DNA from: Terriglobia bacterium
GTDB taxonomy: Bacteria > Acidobacteriota > Terriglobia > UBA7540
Length of the DNA: 5,657 nt
Direction: 5' to 3'
NCBI GenBank assembly: GCA_020072905.1
Contig: JAIQGB010000300.1
Span: 1 to 5,657, forward strand
A model generated the notes under the pieces. The model made no database searches. It was not told the origin of the DNA and saw only the letters and a program-made list of their open reading frames with translations. Made by a program: the position numbers and the translations under genes. This document shows, in pieces, positions 1 to 5,657 of the stretch (the stretch's first letter is position 1; every line of letters starts with the position of its first letter).

Positions 1-105
1 GGCGCACGTCCGTTACCGGCGTACGGGCGATCTCGTGGTACGTCACCTGTTGCCAGCCGATGTCCCGCCTCGCCCACCAGAAGCGGTGCCGGCCCAGGCG
101 TTTCC
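1..105. other. GC-rich left flank, unassigned
   Basis: This stretch is about 69% GC by hand count, against about 52% in the next 110 bases, and it begins exactly beyond the stop of the PHP gene. Two frames are open across it. A minus-strand frame reads RKRLGRHRFWWARRDIGWQQ and continues to the window edge with strongly GC-biased third positions. A plus-strand frame ends at a TGA near 130. I recognise neither product. The minus frame looks more protein-like (aromatic-rich, high GC3) and is offset from the PHP gene, so it could be part of an unrelated gene joined here. It does not resemble MutS, so it does not look like the other half of the right-hand fragment. Confidence 0.4.
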
Positions 106-1023
106 TCAGGTTCCGCCTTTGCCGCTCAGATGAATTTCCTCGCCGGGTGAAATGGTCTTATTCACCTTCAGGTCAAGAAACTCATTATGGCCGTCTCGTG
201 AAACTACGGTTCTGCCCCCGGCGATCCCCTTTACCCATTTCTCGTAGGTCAGTTTCCTGTCCGGCACGTGAACGTAGGTGAGGAGCGTGCCGAGCGGCTC
301 CAGAAAGTTGCAGGAGTAATCTGTTCCGGCGGCGAGGCCGGGGCGAAAACCGCAATTCAAGATTCGATAATAGGCTTGGATCGCCGTCTCGCTCCCGTGG
401 ACATCTTCCATCAGAAAGGAGACATTCCCGAGCGCGGTTTCAACGGGAATCTCCAAGGGCGCACAGCAGTCCAACACTTTGGGGATGCCTTCCGGAAGGT
501 ATTGCAGATGAGCAAACCCGACGGTGGCGCCTTGGTCGCGCGCCCATTTGAGGACCGGATAGGTGTATTCCGAGAAAAACGAGTCGCCGTGTTGGAGGCC
601 TAGAATGATGACGTGGCCGCCAATCATCTTTTGCTCGAACGTGACTCCGCTCGGATCGAAGTGCCATTCGGCGTCCCAGTGCAGGATGCGGCCGGGCTTC
701 GACTCGGGATTGTCCTTGCCGGTGATGAGGGGAATATCTTTTTCCGCGTACTTCATCTCACCGTTGCCGGCGTCAGCCAACACTGCAACCACCGCAAGAT
801 TATTGGGCTTCATCATTTCGAGAAGCGCTTGCGGAGAGAGCATTTCCTTTTCATCGGAACGGCTGCAGCCAATCCCTCGGTGCACATGCGCGTCACCTGC
901 AAACCAATCACTCGGCTCGGGCGCGTGACTCGATTGATCCCGCGCGTTGACACAGTCGAACCCAAACGACATCAGAACGACGAGGGACAGCAGCAGGCAT
1001 CTCCCGACCTCGGTCACAGTCAT
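106..1023 (-). CDS. Exported PHP-domain metallohydrolase, CehA/McbA-like, C-terminally truncated
   Basis: The product is a 305-residue predicted metal-dependent hydrolase of the PHP superfamily, whose members cleave phosphate or other esters using clustered His/Asp metal ligands. The N-terminus is a Sec signal peptide: hydrophobic residues 9-21, likely cleavage after VNA (residue 27). Candidate ligands are the HxH motif in FAGDAHVHRG (H46, H48), H137 in IGGHVIILGL, E195, H172 in GFAHLQY and D235 in AAGTDYSC. The segment around 268-300 (GGRTVVSRDGHN, then PGEEIHL) matches the strand that in CehA-like proteins leads into a C-terminal beta domain. Here a TGA follows GKGGT, so that domain is missing, and the stop coincides with a sharp GC rise. 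I chose the ATG at 1023 because the signal peptide starts there and AAAGGGGGG (1027-1035, minus) precedes it. An ATG at 1149 would add 42 residues of poor composition before the signal peptide. The gene is divergent from the enzyme genes on its right. Substrate unknown. Confidence 0.8.
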   Translation of the reverse strand: MTVTEVGRCLLLSLVVLMSFGFDCVNARDQSSHAPEPSDWFAGDAHVHRGIGCSRSDEKEMLSPQALLEMMKPNNLAVVAVLADAGNGEMKYAEKDIPLITGKDNPESKPGRILHWDAEWHFDPSGVTFEQKMIGGHVIILGLQHGDSFFSEYTYPVLKWARDQGATVGFAHLQYLPEGIPKVLDCCAPLEIPVETALGNVSFLMEDVHGSETAIQAYYRILNCGFRPGLAAGTDYSCNFLEPLGTLLTYVHVPDRKLTYEKWVKGIAGGRTVVSRDGHNEFLDLKVNKTISPGEEIHLSGKGGT

Positions 1024-1161
1024 GCGCCCCCCTTTGCAATCCGTTATGATAGTCCGTCTGCCGCTGGAGCGACGTGGGGATTTTGTGCCTACTTCGAAGC
1101 GCGTTTCCAGCGATTCGCAGTTGGCTTCCTTGTGACGAGCCGTGGACACGATTGTTCAGCT

Positions 1162-1198
1162 CTGGCCGCCGGCCCCTGGACAGGTCAAAGCGGGCCAG
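1162..1198. promoter_or_regulatory. Nested dyad, candidate operator or 5' UTR hairpin
   Basis: Two pairs of inverted arms share nearly the same centre near 1180. The outer arms are CTGGCC (1162-1167) and GGCCAG (1193-1198); the inner arms are CCTG (1175-1178) and CAGG (1181-1184). A separate short palindrome, GGCCGCCGGCC, sits at 1164-1174. The dyad lies 42-78 bases before the start of the toroid gene, between divergent genes, where a repressor or activator site would be expected. The arms are short and GC-rich, so chance remains plausible. Confidence 0.25.
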
Positions 1199-1227
1199 TA
1201 CGCGCTGAAGAATGCGAGTGCCTAACC

Positions 1228-1233
1228 AGGAGG
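1228..1233 (+). promoter_or_regulatory. Shine-Dalgarno deciding the start at 1240
   Basis: A perfect AGGAGG lies 6 bases before the ATG at 1240. It decides this start over the in-frame upstream ATG at 613, which would add 209 residues lying antisense to the PHP gene. Confidence 0.85.
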
Positions 1234-1239
1234 TCGGTC

Positions 1240-2886
1240 ATGTCTCAACGAAAACCCTTCCAATGGAGTTCCCGAGGTGAGGTTCTCGCGGCCGGCATGG
1301 CATTTGCAGCGATACTTGCGTTGGGTTTGTCCCCAGTTCTTGCAGAGGATCTCTTCAATGGTCACAAGGTGGTTTTGGACGGCCAGAACAAAATCATTCC
1401 GTGGTCTGTGCCGGTTGAGGATGCCTACGATCACTTTCTTCGCCTGCGCTGGAATTTCATCAAAACCAAAGTCCCCAACTGCCCCGGCCCGCCCCCCCGA
1501 TCCTCGTATCCGCAGTACTACTTCTATTGCGCGTTCAGGGACAAGAACGGAATCCTGGAGCCGGACACCTGGATGAACGACGTGGGGGAGAAGATCCCGA
1601 ACTGGTTCGAATCGGCCCGTCTGTATTATGCCTACACCGGCGACGCCACCGTCATGACCATCGTGAAAAACTTCGTGGCGTACACCTTGGATCATGGCAC
1701 GAGTCCCGCGAAATTCTCGTGGCCCAATTTCCCCTACACGACGACGAACGCCGGGGACATGGAATTCCGCGGGTTTACCAACTCCAAGAAACTCGTTCTC
1801 CATGAGGTTCAGGTAGACCATGCGGGCGACATAGGGTTGACGTATTATCGGCTGTACCTATATACGGGCGACAAGAAATTTCTGACCGCCGCCACAAATG
1901 TCGCCGACACGCTGGCCAGCAAAGCCAGGACAGGCGACGCCGCGCATTCCGTTTGGCCGTATCGGGTGGTGATGGATAGCGGTAAGATTACGGCAGAATA
2001 CGGCGCGAATTGGGTCCCCTCCTACCTGCTCCTCGACGAATTGATCAAGGCAAATCTCGGCAATGTGAGCGCCTACGAAGCGGCCCGCGCGAAAGCCAGG
2101 GATTTTCTCCTGAAGTGTCCGATGAAAACCGGCTACTGGACCGACGGGCATACGGATACGGACGTCAACAGCAACACATATAAGAGCAACATGAGCGCCA
2201 GCAACATAACCTTGTATATGTTCGACCATCCCGAATTTGACCCTGATTGGAAGACGGATGTGCCCAAGTTAATCAAATGGACGGAAGACAATTTCGTTTT
2301 TCGTTCTGCCCCCGGTGAGCCGGCGACTCAATGGGGCGCCAACATCGTGGGAGAGCAGGATGGATTTCTGGTCAAGATGGATTATCAAACCGCACGGTAC
2401 GCGGCGGAGTGCGCCCGGTGGTATGCCGTTTCGGGTGATGAAAGCTACAAGGAAAAAGCCTACCGTTCTCTGAATTGGGTAACTTACTGCAATAAGCCCG
2501 ACGGCGAAGCGTTTGAAAGCCCGGTGAGCAAGGACATCTCCAACTGGTGGTCGGACTGCTATGGCGAGGGTCCCAGAATGTTTTACCCTGCGTTCGCGGG
2601 AGTTCCGGAATGGGCGCCACCTGGACAAAACCATATCTTGTATTCAGCAGGTGTGCTCAAAGACGTTTCCTATGCGGCAAGGAAGATCCATTACACTCCG
2701 ACCGACGGGGCAGGGACGGAGTATCTTCGTCTGGCGTTCCGCCCCAGCAGCATCAGCGTAAAAGGCGTCAAACTCTCTTTGCGCCCTGACCTGAATGCGG
2801 AGGGCTACACAGTGAGGGATCTCGGAAAGGGAGATTATGCGGTGAATATCCGAAGGATGCATGCGGGTGAGGTATTCATACGGTAG
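1240..2886 (+). CDS. Exported alpha/alpha-toroid (six-hairpin glycosidase-like) protein, specificity unknown
   Basis: The product has 548 residues. Residues 14-35 form a Sec signal peptide with probable cleavage after SPVLA. Residues about 55-465 show recurrent helical hairpins with the W/Y-x-x-TGD pattern typical of (alpha/alpha)6 toroids: ARLYYAYTGDATVM (127-140), YRLYLYTGDKKFL (203-215), ARWYAVSGDESYKEKA (392-407). Between these lie loops rich in Trp, Asp, His and Tyr that could line a sugar-binding cleft, for example E189, D193 and H194 (HEVQVDHAGD), YWTDGHTDTD (299-308) and NWWSDCYGEG (435-444). Residues about 466-548 look like a small C-terminal beta domain. I see no motif that fixes a CAZy family and cannot assign catalytic residues. 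It is upstream of, and in line with, the GH30-like gene (97-base gap), which suggests action on the same glycan. A polysaccharide lyase or non-catalytic toroid is possible. The fold call is from pattern recognition only. Confidence 0.75.
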   Translation: MSQRKPFQWSSRGEVLAAGMAFAAILALGLSPVLAEDLFNGHKVVLDGQNKIIPWSVPVEDAYDHFLRLRWNFIKTKVPNCPGPPPRSSYPQYYFYCAFRDKNGILEPDTWMNDVGEKIPNWFESARLYYAYTGDATVMTIVKNFVAYTLDHGTSPAKFSWPNFPYTTTNAGDMEFRGFTNSKKLVLHEVQVDHAGDIGLTYYRLYLYTGDKKFLTAATNVADTLASKARTGDAAHSVWPYRVVMDSGKITAEYGANWVPSYLLLDELIKANLGNVSAYEAARAKARDFLLKCPMKTGYWTDGHTDTDVNSNTYKSNMSASNITLYMFDHPEFDPDWKTDVPKLIKWTEDNFVFRSAPGEPATQWGANIVGEQDGFLVKMDYQTARYAAECARWYAVSGDESYKEKAYRSLNWVTYCNKPDGEAFESPVSKDISNWWSDCYGEGPRMFYPAFAGVPEWAPPGQNHILYSAGVLKDVSYAARKIHYTPTDGAGTEYLRLAFRPSSISVKGVKLSLRPDLNAEGYTVRDLGKGDYAVNIRRMHAGEVFIR

Positions 2887-2914
2887 AGCATGAGGGCTGT
2901 CCTTCGCCTCGCTC
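2886..2914 (+). other. Possible hairpin at the 3' end of the toroid gene
   Basis: GAGC (2886-2889) and GAGG (2892-2895) can pair with CCTC (2907-2910) and GCTC (2911-2914), giving an eight-pair stem with a two-base bulge and an 11-base loop that begins at the stop codon. No T run follows, so it is not a convincing intrinsic terminator. It could be an mRNA-stability or processing element between two co-transcribed genes, or chance. Confidence 0.2.
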
Positions 2915-2969
2915 ATTTGGAGGAGAAACCCGGAGTGGGGCCAGCTCGAATTTTGGTCCTTCGCCGCTT

Positions 2970-2977
2970 GAGGTAGG
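2970..2977 (+). promoter_or_regulatory. Ribosome binding site of the GH30-like gene
   Basis: GAGGTAGG lies 6 bases before the ATG at 2984. It supports that start, which also places the signal peptide at the extreme N-terminus. Confidence 0.65.
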
Positions 2978-2983
2978 TTCCCT

Positions 2984-4423
2984 ATGAACTCCAGAACCTT
3001 GAAGTTTGCCGCTGGTGTGTGGTTGCTGTCCAGCTCCCTGCTATTTGCTCAAGGCAAGGAATCTGCGGCGCGTATCGTTGTGGATCCCCACGAACGGTTT
3101 CAACGGATTGAGGGTTTCGGGGTCAATTTCACCGGCCCCTATTTTCGGGACGATCAGAAGACAATGTTCGACCTGCTGATTGACGACCTCGGGGCGACTA
3201 TGTTCCGCGTGGTTGCCTATCTTGTCTACAGCGACTGGGAAGTGGTCAACGACAATGCTGACCCTAACGTCATGAATTGGGAGTACTACAACGACCGCTA
3301 CTCCACACCGATCTTTGAGGCGACCTGGAATGGGTTGCGGTACTTGAACTCGAAAGGCATCCGTCCGGTGATTGCACTCATGGGCCCGGTGCCGGTTTGG
3401 ATGACAGACGTCAAAGCGTCCTCGCCGCAGCACAGAGTGTGCCAGGAGAATGTTCCGCCCAATCAGCAAGGGCACTTGAGTCCTGCCATGTACGGTGAGT
3501 TCGCCGAGGAAGTCGTTTCCATGGTGGAGTACGCGCGCACCCAAGCGCATCTCGATTTCGGGTTTTTCAGCCCCTTCAACGAGACGGATTGTTACCCGCC
3601 CGAGGGCCCACGCGTCGACCCCGACGAAGCTCCCAAGGTTCTGGAGGCTGTGGCCCAGCGGCTGAAGAAAGAAGGGCTGGGCGACATCCGCTTGACCGTC
3701 GCCGACAACGCGATCATCACCAATAACTACACCGACCCGATCCTGAAAGACGATGAGTTGATGAGCCAGGTGGGCGCCTTCACCTTCCATACCTATGGTG
3801 AGGATTCCGTGGGCCCGCAAGTCGACCGCGTGAAAGCCAGCAAGTATTCCCAAGTGCCGGTGTGGCTGACCGAATACGGTGACCTGAATGACGAGGACAA
3901 GACCTTTGAGAACCAGTGGAAAAAGTTCTCGCTGGCCGCCAACCGTCGCGCGCTGACGGCTCTCAATCAAGGCGCCAGCGCCCTCTTCTATTTCGACGCC
4001 TTCGACGATTACGAGGAGTGCGCGAAGCGGCTGTGCTACTACGGGTTGTTTCGCAGCGCTAGCCATGTCTATTCGCCCAAAAAGAGCTATTTCGCCACCC
4101 GGCAGCTTTACCACTTCGTGCGCCCCGGCTCACAGAGGATTGCCGCGCAAACCGCTGCGCTCGGCATCACGGTCTCCGCATTCCGCGACGCAACCACAGA
4201 TTCGCTGGTTATCGTTGGAGTCAAAGAGGGAGGTGCGAACCGCGTCGAGGTTGTTCTGCAGGAGGGCGACGGGCCACCCACGTCGTGGGATTTGTACACA
4301 ACGACGCGAACTGTGAATTGCGTGAAGACAGCCGTCGTGAGGGTTCAAGGTGGCGTCGCACAAATCGACTTGCCCGATGAGGCCGTATTCACTCTGGTGG
4401 GCACCAGGAACAAAAGCAACTGA
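2984..4423 (+). CDS. Exported GH30-like clan GH-A glycoside hydrolase
   Basis: The 479-residue product is predicted to hydrolyse a beta-linked glycan by the retaining mechanism of clan GH-A TIM-barrel enzymes. Residues 1-23 are a Sec signal peptide (hydrophobic 8-22, cleavage near FAQ), so it acts outside the cytoplasm. The mature protein opens with QRIEGFGVNFTGPYF (40-54), the QxIxGFG signature typical of GH30. The barrel runs to about residue 375. The acid/base glutamate is E200 in FFSPFNETD (Asn-Glu at the end of strand 4), and the nucleophile is E297 in VPVWLTEYGD (strand 7). The FTFHTYG segment (266-272) fits strand 6. Residues about 380-475 form a beta-rich C-terminal domain, as in GH30. 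The length fits the family. Characterised GH30 members include glucosylceramidases, xylanases, beta-1,6-glucanases and fucosidases; the sequence alone does not decide among them, and GH39/GH79-like assignment is not excluded. It probably shares a transcript with the preceding toroid gene. Confidence 0.85.
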   Translation: MNSRTLKFAAGVWLLSSSLLFAQGKESAARIVVDPHERFQRIEGFGVNFTGPYFRDDQKTMFDLLIDDLGATMFRVVAYLVYSDWEVVNDNADPNVMNWEYYNDRYSTPIFEATWNGLRYLNSKGIRPVIALMGPVPVWMTDVKASSPQHRVCQENVPPNQQGHLSPAMYGEFAEEVVSMVEYARTQAHLDFGFFSPFNETDCYPPEGPRVDPDEAPKVLEAVAQRLKKEGLGDIRLTVADNAIITNNYTDPILKDDELMSQVGAFTFHTYGEDSVGPQVDRVKASKYSQVPVWLTEYGDLNDEDKTFENQWKKFSLAANRRALTALNQGASALFYFDAFDDYEECAKRLCYYGLFRSASHVYSPKKSYFATRQLYHFVRPGSQRIAAQTAALGITVSAFRDATTDSLVIVGVKEGGANRVEVVLQEGDGPPTSWDLYTTTRTVNCVKTAVVRVQGGVAQIDLPDEAVFTLVGTRNKSN

Positions 4424-4545
4424 TGTCGCCAGGTCTGGGCAGGCGATCCTTGACGAGTCCGAGGGGCTTCGATCTATCCTTCACGCCGGTAAGCTTGATA
4501 CGCAGGACCGACGTTTCCAAACACGGATCGTTCCTTCCTGGACAC

Positions 4546-4553
4546 AAAGGAGG
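4546..4553 (+). promoter_or_regulatory. Very strong Shine-Dalgarno before a short GTG frame
   Basis: AAAGGAGG is the best ribosome-binding match in the window. It lies 8 bases before a GTG at 4562 and 135 bases before the SDR start, too far to serve that gene. Confidence 0.5.
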
Positions 4554-4561
4554 AATTCTCG

Positions 4562-4630
4562 GTGGAAGTAAGAGCCACCGTTTACCACAAACCGGAAACA
4601 TGGAACGATGCTCTGTGCCGGCTGCGATGA
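4562..4630 (+). CDS. 22-residue peptide, leader peptide or gene remnant
   Basis: A GTG at ideal spacing from AAAGGAGG opens a 22-codon frame that ends in TGA at 4628-4630. The peptide begins MEVRATVYHKPETW and ends NDALCRLR. The YHKPETWNDALCRL part resembles the opening strand-helix of FAD-binding subunits of the xanthine dehydrogenase/CO dehydrogenase medium-chain type (typical pattern Y-H-x-P-x-x-x-x-x-A-L-x-L-L), but it is too short to be sure. It could be the start of a gene lost by deletion, a short leader peptide for the downstream SDR, or chance. I see no continuation of such a protein in any frame. Confidence 0.3.
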   Translation: MEVRATVYHKPETWNDALCRLR

Positions 4631-4688
4631 TCAGCGTTTCACCGGCCCTGCTCTTTCAAGAGTCGATCGCACCAACACGAGGTCCAGC

Positions 4689-5657
4689 ATGAAACTCCAA
4701 AACCGAGTTGCCGTCATAACGGGATCCGCCTCCGGAATTGGTCGCGCGAGCGCCTTGGAATTCGCCAAGGAAGGCGCTCAGGTGGTTGTCGCGGACATTC
4801 ACATGGCCGGCGCGCAGGAGACAGTGCGACAAATTGAGGCCGCAAAGGGTGTTGCACGGGCAGTCAAGGTCGACGTCTCGGCGCCCGAATCGGTCCAAGC
4901 CCTCGTGGGACAAACCCTCAAATTTTTCGGAACAATACATGTGCTTTTCAACAACGCGGCCATCCAGGTCAACAAGACCGTTGAGGATACGACGGTGGAG
5001 GAGTGGAACCGCGAGATAGCTGTGAACCTGGGTGGAGTCTTTCTGTGTTCGAAGTATTTCCTGCCTCATCTCAGGAAGACCAAAGGCTGCATCGTCAACA
5101 TGGCCTCGGTGAATGGCTTCTTCGTTGAACCCCTCTGTGCGGGTTACTGCGCGACGAAAGGCGCGATTATGGCACTCACCAAAGCCATGGCCATCGATCA
5201 CGGGAAAGACGGTGTGCGGGTCAATTGCATTTGTCCCGGGTACATCGATGCGGGGCTCGCCTGGGGATACTTTGAGGCGCAACCGAATCCTGCAGAAGCT
5301 CGAGCCGCAGCCGGCAAGCTCCATGCGCTCGGGCGGATTGGGCAACCCGAGGAAGTCGGACGTCTCGCGGTTTTCCTGGCAAGTGACGATGCCTCGTTTA
5401 TGACCGGAGCGTCCGTGGTCGTGAGCGGCGGTTTCGGTATCGGACTGCCTCCCTTGACTTGGGTGTTTGGGCGTCCACGAGGGCCGCCACGGCCTCCTGG
5501 CGGCGCAGGATGGCCTCACGGTCCAGCAGCGGGCGGAGCATCCACTGCCGGAGCAGCCTGGCCCCCATGGGGGTCGTGGTGCCGTCGAGCGTGGCGAAGA
5601 GGGAGCCCTTGGCGGTCCGCTCCTGGGCCGTCTCGAACAGCTCCAGGGTGGCCACCG
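4689..5657 (+). CDS. SDR-family NAD(P)-dependent oxidoreductase, no stop codon in window
   Basis: This is a classical short-chain dehydrogenase/reductase, a cytoplasmic NAD(P)-dependent enzyme acting on a hydroxyl or keto group; in this context a sugar or sugar acid is plausible. Visible motifs are the cofactor-binding TGSASGIG (11-18), D62 in VKVDVS, NNAA (88-91), N113, catalytic S140, Y153 and K157 (YCATK), and PG (183-184). D36 near the end of strand 2 (VVVAD) favours NAD over NADP. The C-terminus ends normally with FMTGASVVVSGGF (237-249). SDRs usually stop within a few residues of this point, but here the frame runs on past about residue 258 (5462) through DNA that encodes MutS on the other strand, so the last 65 or so codons are not genuine protein. 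No stop is reached. The true SDR is about 255 residues and nearly complete. GAGG at 4679-4682, 6 bases upstream, supports the ATG at 4689. Confidence 0.85.
   Translation, partial: MKLQNRVAVITGSASGIGRASALEFAKEGAQVVVADIHMAGAQETVRQIEAAKGVARAVKVDVSAPESVQALVGQTLKFFGTIHVLFNNAAIQVNKTVEDTTVEEWNREIAVNLGGVFLCSKYFLPHLRKTKGCIVNMASVNGFFVEPLCAGYCATKGAIMALTKAMAIDHGKDGVRVNCICPGYIDAGLAWGYFEAQPNPAEARAAAGKLHALGRIGQPEEVGRLAVFLASDDASFMTGASVVVSGGFGIGLPPLTWVFGRPRGPPRPPGGAGWPHGPAAGGASTAGAAWPPWGSWCRRAWRRGSPWRSAPGPSRTAPGWPP
5470..5657 (-). CDS. mutS: MutS fragment, internal slice of the core/lever domain
   Basis: Reading leftward from the window edge gives about 62 residues of DNA mismatch repair protein MutS, the ATPase that recognises mismatches. 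The slice corresponds to the start of the core (domain III) region. ATLDGTTTPMGARLLRQWML aligns with E. coli [20 protein letters not shown] as I recall it, followed by a PLLDREAILRRQEAVAAL segment. The frame is open at the right edge, so the N-terminal part would lie beyond the window. On the left, similarity ends near VDA (5470). The frame then runs antisense through the SDR tail to a stop at 5398-5400, so the clamp, lever and ATPase domains are missing. GC is about 74% by hand count, against 58-63% in the adjacent SDR sequence, so this piece comes from a different genomic background. Confidence 0.85.

Larger units (their letters stand above)
1024..1239. promoter_or_regulatory. Divergent intergenic region between PHP gene and exported-enzyme genes
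   Basis: These 216 bases separate two genes transcribed away from each other, so promoters for both directions should lie here. I could not find a -35/-10 pair with good consensus in either direction. A TATGAT/TATCAT-like hexamer lies near 1045-1051 but lacks a matching -35. The clearest structure is the dyad at 1162-1198, listed separately. Both coding frames happen to extend into this region without a stop, but those extensions precede the signal peptides and look non-coding. Confidence 0.5.
4424..4688. other. Spacer between GH30-like and SDR genes, possible decayed coding sequence
   Basis: These 265 bases hold no gene that I recognise with confidence. One plus frame is open from the ATG at 4423, which overlaps the GH30-like stop as TGATG, to a TGA at 4690-4692, which overlaps the SDR start as ATGA. 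It would encode 89 residues, but the composition is low in features, rich in Ser, Pro, Arg and Gly, with no strong third-position bias, so I do not call it a gene. A very strong ribosome binding site at 4546-4553 starts a separate 22-codon frame, listed separately. No intrinsic terminator is evident. Confidence 0.5.

Noticed and set aside
1024..1149. 42-residue N-terminal extension of the PHP protein
   Set aside because: It would place charged, non-signal sequence before an evident signal peptide, and a ribosome binding site lies directly before the ATG at 1023.
613..1239. In-frame N-terminal extension of the toroid protein by 209 residues
   Set aside because: It lies antisense to the PHP gene, whose motifs are clear, and a signal peptide plus AGGAGG site mark the true start at 1240.
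3041..4114. Long open frame (357 codons) antisense to the GH30-like gene
   Set aside because: It is a mirror of the codon bias of the GH30-like gene, with no recognisable domain of its own; the plus strand has clear catalytic motifs.
4617..4646. GCCGG/CCGGC inverted repeat as a terminator or riboswitch
   Set aside because: The five-base arms are separated by about 20 bases with no T run, and nothing resembles a known riboswitch.
4656..5519. Minus-strand open frame of 287 codons across the SDR gene
   Set aside because: It is antisense to all SDR motifs and has no family resemblance.
1..5657. Simple insertion of the cluster into mutS
   Set aside because: The left flank would then have to encode the next part of MutS on the minus strand, and none of its frames resembles it. 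No terminal inverted repeats, target duplication or transposase is visible.

Overview
This is bacterial DNA carrying a small carbohydrate-related gene cluster. It is flanked at both window edges by short, much more GC-rich pieces that do not seem to belong to it. The core (about 110-5460) is moderately GC-rich: roughly 52% by hand count just inside the left edge and 58-63% just inside the right edge. Its proteins are exported enzymes with Sec signal peptides. Such sets are common in environmental bacteria that degrade complex glycans, such as Acidobacteriota, Planctomycetota, Verrucomicrobiota and related lineages. I cannot fix the phylum from the sequence. No rRNA, tRNA, CRISPR array, transposase or phage gene is visible.

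Layout. (1) 1-105 is GC-rich (about 69%) and holds nothing I can name. (2) 106-1023, minus strand, encodes an exported PHP-type metallohydrolase of the CehA/McbA kind, which seems cut off near its C-terminus at the left GC boundary. (3) 1024-1239 is a divergent intergenic region with a nested dyad centred near 1180. (4) 1240-2886, plus strand, encodes a 548-residue exported protein that looks like an alpha/alpha-toroid (six-hairpin glycosidase-like) protein of unknown specificity. (5) 2984-4423, plus strand, encodes an exported GH30-like clan GH-A glycoside hydrolase with both catalytic glutamates visible. (6) 4424-4688 is a spacer with a very strong Shine-Dalgarno and a 22-codon reading frame that may be a leader peptide or gene remnant. 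(7) From 4689, plus strand, comes a classical short-chain dehydrogenase/reductase that is intact to its last strand but has no stop codon before the window ends. (8) About 5470-5657, minus strand, is a fragment of mutS at about 74% GC, abutting the SDR tail.

How the genes fit together (inference): the toroid protein and the GH30-like enzyme would attack an extracellular or periplasmic glycan. The SDR could oxidise or reduce a released sugar or sugar acid in the cytoplasm. The divergent PHP protein would be an exported metal-dependent hydrolase, perhaps acting on a phosphorylated or esterified part of the same substrate. No transporter or regulator is present.

The most noteworthy feature is the pair of edges. 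Both cluster-end genes lose their natural ends exactly where GC content jumps, and the right-hand foreign piece is an internal slice of mutS in antisense orientation. A chimeric contig is the simplest explanation and a genuine rearrangement is the alternative. I found no convincing evidence for a new defence or mobile system.
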